Assembly (NCBI GenBank): GCA_902800965.1
Contig: CADCGK010000001.1
Coordinates: 264,249-328,248, forward strand
DNA: 64,000 nucleotides
From: an uncultured Bacteroidia bacterium
GTDB lineage: Bacteria > Bacteroidota > Bacteroidia > Bacteroidales > F082
Direction: 5' to 3'
In this document: piece after piece, positions 60,979-64,000 of the stretch
How positions within the stretch are numbered: the stretch's first letter is position 1
Layout of the letters: each line of letters begins with the position of its first letter
Notes under the pieces: model-generated
Databases searched by the model: none
Seen by the model: only the letters and a program-made list of their open reading frames with translations
Told to the model about the DNA's origin: nothing
Translations under genes and position numbers: made by a program

Positions 60979-61854
60979 ATGAAGAAAAATGTATTTTTCT
61001 TTTTGATGTGCACATTTGCCATTATTGGCATGACTCAAGCACAAAACCGCAGCCAAATCCAATTGGAAACAACCGAGCCGCACAATGTTATGATTGCTCA
61101 AGACCTTATTCCTACAGTGGGCTCATGGTTTTCATACGTCGGGGATTATTCATCACCACAAATTATCGGCATCGGGATGCCTTTCAGTTGGGGTTACATG
61201 CTCCCCGCAGAAATGATGAGTGAGTACAAAGGTTGCTCCATGACCCAATTCGGCTTCCTGGATGCAGGTGAAGAGCAATTTGCCACCTCCTACACCATCA
61301 ACATCTACCTTGGCGGCGATGTTGCTCCTGACAGTTTGGTTTCCACCCAACAGTTCGAAATCACAGGCACAGTCGGCGATGTCGTCACTTTCACCCTTGA
61401 CACCCCCGTTGAAATCGACGGAACAAAAAACATTTGGTTGACTTTCTACAATGATGGATCCATCCAATATCCTGCTCCTGCCGTTGCCGACATTGGCAAT
61501 CCGAACAGCCGTTGGCTCGGCATCGATGGCTACGGCTGGATGGATGTGGCTTCTGTAAGTAGTGGCGCCGTTTACAGTTGGCTGGCTTGGGCTTATATCG
61601 ACGGTTATGATTGGATTGGCGAAAACAACGAATCCATCTCTGTATATCCTAACCCCACCTCGGGCAATGTGAATATTGTCGCTTTTGGTATCAATCACAT
61701 TACAGTGATGAACACCCTCGGTCAAGTGGTTTATGAGAGCAATGCCGACGGAAACACGGCCACCCTCGACATGACACAATATCAAGCTGGTGTTTATGTG
61801 GTGCGTGTGGCAACAGAAAACGGCGAAATCGTAAAGCTCATCTCAAAACAATAA
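60979..61854 (+). CDS. Secreted protein with type IX C-terminal sorting domain
   Basis: 291 residues. Signal peptide ending MTQAQ, an all-beta body (about 25-215; GIGMPFSWGYMLPAEMMSEYKGCSMTQFGF) and a type A sorting domain at the end (ISVYPNPTSGNVNIVAF ... GVYVVRVATENGEIVKLISKQ). The body has no recognised family; its jelly-roll-like strand pattern suggests a ligand-binding module. Next cargo gene starts 4 bases later. Confidence 0.82.
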   Translation: MKKNVFFFLMCTFAIIGMTQAQNRSQIQLETTEPHNVMIAQDLIPTVGSWFSYVGDYSSPQIIGIGMPFSWGYMLPAEMMSEYKGCSMTQFGFLDAGEEQFATSYTINIYLGGDVAPDSLVSTQQFEITGTVGDVVTFTLDTPVEIDGTKNIWLTFYNDGSIQYPAPAVADIGNPNSRWLGIDGYGWMDVASVSSGAVYSWLAWAYIDGYDWIGENNESISVYPNPTSGNVNIVAFGINHITVMNTLGQVVYESNADGNTATLDMTQYQAGVYVVRVATENGEIVKLISKQ

Positions 61855-61858
61855 CACA

Positions 61859-62935
61859 ATGAAAAAACTTTCCATTCTCATTGCGTTCCTGCTCCTTGGC
61901 GCAGGTCTTCGCGCACAACAGACCAACCTCACAGAAGCGGTTGACTTCACCGTCACCGACTGCCACGGACAAACCTACAACCTCTTCGAGATCCTTGACA
62001 GAGGCCAGGCCGTCTTTATCGACTTTTTCTTTAATAGTTGTGGTGGATGTCAGGTGATTTCACCCTATATCACAGGCTCTTACGCTCCAATGGGATGCAA
62101 TATGCACGATGTGTTCTACATTGAAATCTCATACATCGACAGCGATGCCGTCTGCCAGCAATGGGCGAACCAATATGGCGTTGAGTTTCCTACTGTCGGA
62201 AAGGATGGCGGTGGCGACGAGGTCTTCGATCTTTATGGCATCCAAGCCTGCCCCACGCTCGTCCTCATCATGCCTGACCGCAGCATCCCCATCCAAGGCT
62301 TGATGCAGCTGTATCCTTTCTCTGTACAAGACGTCATCAATGCCATGCAACAAAACGGGCTGCAGCCTCATGACTGCACGGGCACCCTGACCGTCAACCC
62401 ACAAACCTTGCACATCTACAACAATGGCGAGACCTACCAGCCTGGCCAGCTGACCATCTCCAACATGACTGCCGAAGACGTGACTGTCAATGCTTTCACA
62501 GCCGACCCCATCTTTGCGTTACAATGCATGGATGATGGCCAAGACGTCACCGATGGCATGACTGTCGCCGCTGGACAAACCGCCACTGTGGAAGTCTATG
62601 TCGACGTACCTATGAAGGAGAACTTCGAAGGCAAGATGTATGTCAACACCTCGGCGGGCAACTTCGAGGTCGATATCGTTTACGAAATGACCGTTGGCGT
62701 TGACGAAAATAGTTCGACCTTAACCATGTTCCCCAATCCCGCCAACGAAAGCGTAACCCTCCAAGGCGAAAACCTGGGCGTTGTAAGCCTTTACAATGCC
62801 TTGGGACAAAAGGTCGAGACTTTCTTTACCAATGAATCTCGATTAGTCATCCCGACCGCCAAATACCAAGAAGGCATCTACTTCATCAAGTCAAACAACG
62901 GAATGACGCAACGCTTAGTGATTGTGCACGAATAA
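61859..62935 (+). CDS. Secreted thioredoxin-fold protein with type IX sorting domain
   Basis: 358 residues. Signal peptide ending LRAQ; thioredoxin/AhpC-TSA-like domain (about 25-165) with FNSCGGCQVISP giving the CxxC pair Cys61/Cys64 and a cis-Pro-type ACPTLVLI; an Ig-like middle domain; and a C-terminal sorting domain (LTMFPNPANESVTLQ ... GIYFIKSNNGMTQRLVIVHE). A cell-surface thiol oxidoreductase or peroxidase-like enzyme is expected. Last gene of the ECF-sigma-linked operon. Confidence 0.85.
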   Translation: MKKLSILIAFLLLGAGLRAQQTNLTEAVDFTVTDCHGQTYNLFEILDRGQAVFIDFFFNSCGGCQVISPYITGSYAPMGCNMHDVFYIEISYIDSDAVCQQWANQYGVEFPTVGKDGGGDEVFDLYGIQACPTLVLIMPDRSIPIQGLMQLYPFSVQDVINAMQQNGLQPHDCTGTLTVNPQTLHIYNNGETYQPGQLTISNMTAEDVTVNAFTADPIFALQCMDDGQDVTDGMTVAAGQTATVEVYVDVPMKENFEGKMYVNTSAGNFEVDIVYEMTVGVDENSSTLTMFPNPANESVTLQGENLGVVSLYNALGQKVETFFTNESRLVIPTAKYQEGIYFIKSNNGMTQRLVIVHE

Positions 62936-62937
62936 GA

Positions 62938-63381
62938 TTACTCCAGCCCCATCAGCATCACCCGCTCCTCTTTCTTGAAGCCGAACCTTTCATAGAAAGC
63001 GGGCAAAACACCTTCACGAGCGGTAATCAGATGGAAACCTACTATACCTTGCGACTTGAGGTCGGCGAGGCATTGCTCCAGCAAACGGCTGGCGATGCCT
63101 CGCCGTTGGTATTGGGGCGCCACGGCGAGGTCGTTGATCTCGAAGGTGCGGCCATAATGAAACAGCATGGAAGTGCCCAAAATGAAGCCAGCCACTTCGC
63201 CATCCACGATACATTCCAAACCGTAATGCTGTTGGCTTTCAAGCAGTTCGCGGACGTGGATGGTAGCGTCTGCCACCGACCAGTTGTCGTTCCAAGGCTC
63301 GCCTGAAAACGCCGCCGCATAAATGGCGCCATATTGGTTCAAATGCTCAATAGTGATGGGACTGATGATGAGGTTTTGCAT
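62938..63381 (-). CDS. GNAT family N-acetyltransferase
   Basis: 147 residues from ATG 63381 (MQNLIISPITIEHL); the longer ORF upstream crosses the -7 box TATCTTTG (minus, about 63405-63398) and is rejected. Acetyl-CoA motif A is EINDLAVAPQYQRRGIASRLLEQ (key QRRGIAS), and FYERFGFKKEERVMLMGLE is the C-terminal GNAT end. Substrate unknown. The stop lies 2 bases from that of the convergent cargo gene. Confidence 0.87.
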   Translation of the reverse strand: MQNLIISPITIEHLNQYGAIYAAAFSGEPWNDNWSVADATIHVRELLESQQHYGLECIVDGEVAGFILGTSMLFHYGRTFEINDLAVAPQYQRRGIASRLLEQCLADLKSQGIVGFHLITAREGVLPAFYERFGFKKEERVMLMGLE

Positions 63382-63425
63382 AAGGGATATTTTCGGCAAA
63401 GATACTGGTTTATTGCGAATATTCG

Positions 63426-63433
63426 TACCTTTG
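63426..63433 (+). promoter_or_regulatory. -7 box of the TfoX-N gene
   Basis: TACCTTTG, 24 bases before the ATG at 63458. Confidence 0.55.
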
Positions 63434-63457
63434 CGCAACCACAAAGAATAACCCAAT

Positions 63458-63778
63458 ATGGCAAGCAACCCAGACTTCGTTCAATACATCGCCGACCAAT
63501 GCGCCGGTGCGGGCGAGATTACGGTGAAAAAGATGTTCGGCGACTACGGCATCTATTGCGACAGCGTCATCTTTGGCCTCGTCTGCGACAACCGCTTCTA
63601 CCTAAAACCGACCGAGGCGGGTCGTTCACTATTGCGCAGCGTCGAAATGCGTCCGCCATACGACGGTGCGAAAGATTACTTCTTCATTGAAGATGTGGAC
63701 GACCGCGATTATTTGTCGGCACTTGTCTGCGAAACCTGTAAGGCATTGCCACAGCCGAAGCCGAAAAAGAAAAAATGA
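63458..63778 (+). CDS. TfoX N-terminal-domain protein
   Basis: 106 residues, single TfoX_N domain: GAGEITVKKMFGDYGIYCDSVIFGLVCDNRFYLKP is the family core (key KKMFGDYGIY, RFYLK). Full-length TfoX/Sxy regulates competence in Proteobacteria; short Bacteroidota versions have unknown role. The C-terminus is a Lys/Pro tail (PQPKPKKKK). Confidence 0.85.
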   Translation: MASNPDFVQYIADQCAGAGEITVKKMFGDYGIYCDSVIFGLVCDNRFYLKPTEAGRSLLRSVEMRPPYDGAKDYFFIEDVDDRDYLSALVCETCKALPQPKPKKKK

Positions 63779-63880
63779 AATAAATGAATTTTTCTCTTGA
63801 CTCGTCTCAATGAAACGGAAAAGCCCACCTCCACTTCCCCGACACATTCACCTTCGACCCGTTTCTGAATTGCTTTTTAT

Positions 63881-63888
63881 TAACTTTG
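63881..63888 (+). promoter_or_regulatory. -7 box of the last gene
   Basis: TAACTTTG, 44 bases before the ATG at 63933. Confidence 0.5.
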
Positions 63889-63932
63889 CAGCCGAATTGC
63901 GAAACAGATAAATCGGAATTTACGCCTCAGTT

Positions 63933-64000
63933 ATGAAAAGATATATAGTATTACTCACAGCCCTTGTCATTAGTCATTTTGCAATGGCTCAGGATTTCAA
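63933..64000 (+). CDS. Start of an exported protein, cut by the window end
   Basis: 22 residues visible: MKRYIVLLTALVISHFAMAQDF, a clean signal peptide with a likely cleavage after MAQ. A TAACTTTG box upstream supports the start. Product cannot be named. Confidence 0.6.
   Translation, partial: MKRYIVLLTALVISHFAMAQDF

Overview
The window reads as a chromosomal segment of a Bacteroidales-type bacterium (phylum Bacteroidota), probably an anaerobic, host-associated lineage that has type IX secretion. Evidence: many genes are preceded by the Bacteroidota -7 box TAnnTTTG rather than by clear Shine-Dalgarno sequences. There is a TonB receptor/DUF4249 lipoprotein pair, a DUF3244-like secreted protein, and three proteins with type IX (por) C-terminal sorting domains. 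A very codon-biased single-chain pyruvate:ferredoxin oxidoreductase (NifJ) and an Fe-S serine dehydratase point to anaerobic metabolism. GC-richer housekeeping genes alternate with AT-richer accessory stretches (about 1-2.5, 7.4-9.8, 14-20.5 and 46.9-53 kb).

Layout. 1-2.5 kb: helicase IV-like UvrD-family helicase (cut by the window edge), then a 400-base structured spacer. 2.9-7.3 kb: a Cys/His-rich lipoprotein divergent from nifJ. 7.4-9.8 kb: small unknown genes and a YhcG/DUF1016 PD-(D/E)XK nuclease carrying in-frame palindromes. 9.8-15.8 kb: a lipoprotein whose von Willebrand A motifs are in circularly permuted order, a 2-hydroxyacid dehydrogenase, a TPR protein and a membrane TPR-HTH regulator. 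15.9-20.6 kb: secreted proteins ending in a DUF4249/TonB-receptor pair. 20.6-22.5 kb: LytTR regulator and sensor kinase. 22.5-31 kb: tyrS, a porin remnant, a DUF3089 hydrolase, glyA, upp, elbB, sdaA, tRNA-Ala(GGC), an HEFGH-motif protein and an Imm32-like protein. 31-42.7 kb: YqeY, two MATE exporters, hemW, aquaporin, a tolC-macA-macB-type efflux operon and a CDF metal exporter.

42.7-54.4 kb: cytochrome c maturation protein, di-haem lipoprotein and imelysin form a haem/iron cluster. It is followed by an AT-rich island with three unknown genes, a WG-repeat/trypsin-like lipoprotein behind a class III cyclase-like gene, a 590-base spacer with two similar promoters that each head a foldable RNA, a possible small nuclease, and a porin. 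54.5-58.1 kb: hemerythrin (RIC-like) plus LuxR-type regulator, a DUF1295 membrane protein, and an OhrR-Gpx-mini-wHTH peroxide-response unit. 58.2-64 kb: type IX cargo proteins around an ECF sigma/anti-sigma pair, an acetyltransferase, a TfoX-N protein and the start of a further exported protein.

The strongest observations beyond annotation are: (i) seven -7 boxes placed 4-5 bases before start codons, which predicts leaderless mRNAs; (ii) the permuted vWA lipoprotein; (iii) the paired promoter/RNA units at 52.1-52.5 kb next to a cyclase-like operon and a nuclease-like gene; (iv) a dispersed repeat inserted in-frame in hemW and in the cytochrome c maturation gene; (v) palindromes inserted in-frame in the YhcG nuclease; (vi) different heptamer/octamer tandem repeats at gene junctions. 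All functional calls rest on motif recognition by eye; no database search was run.
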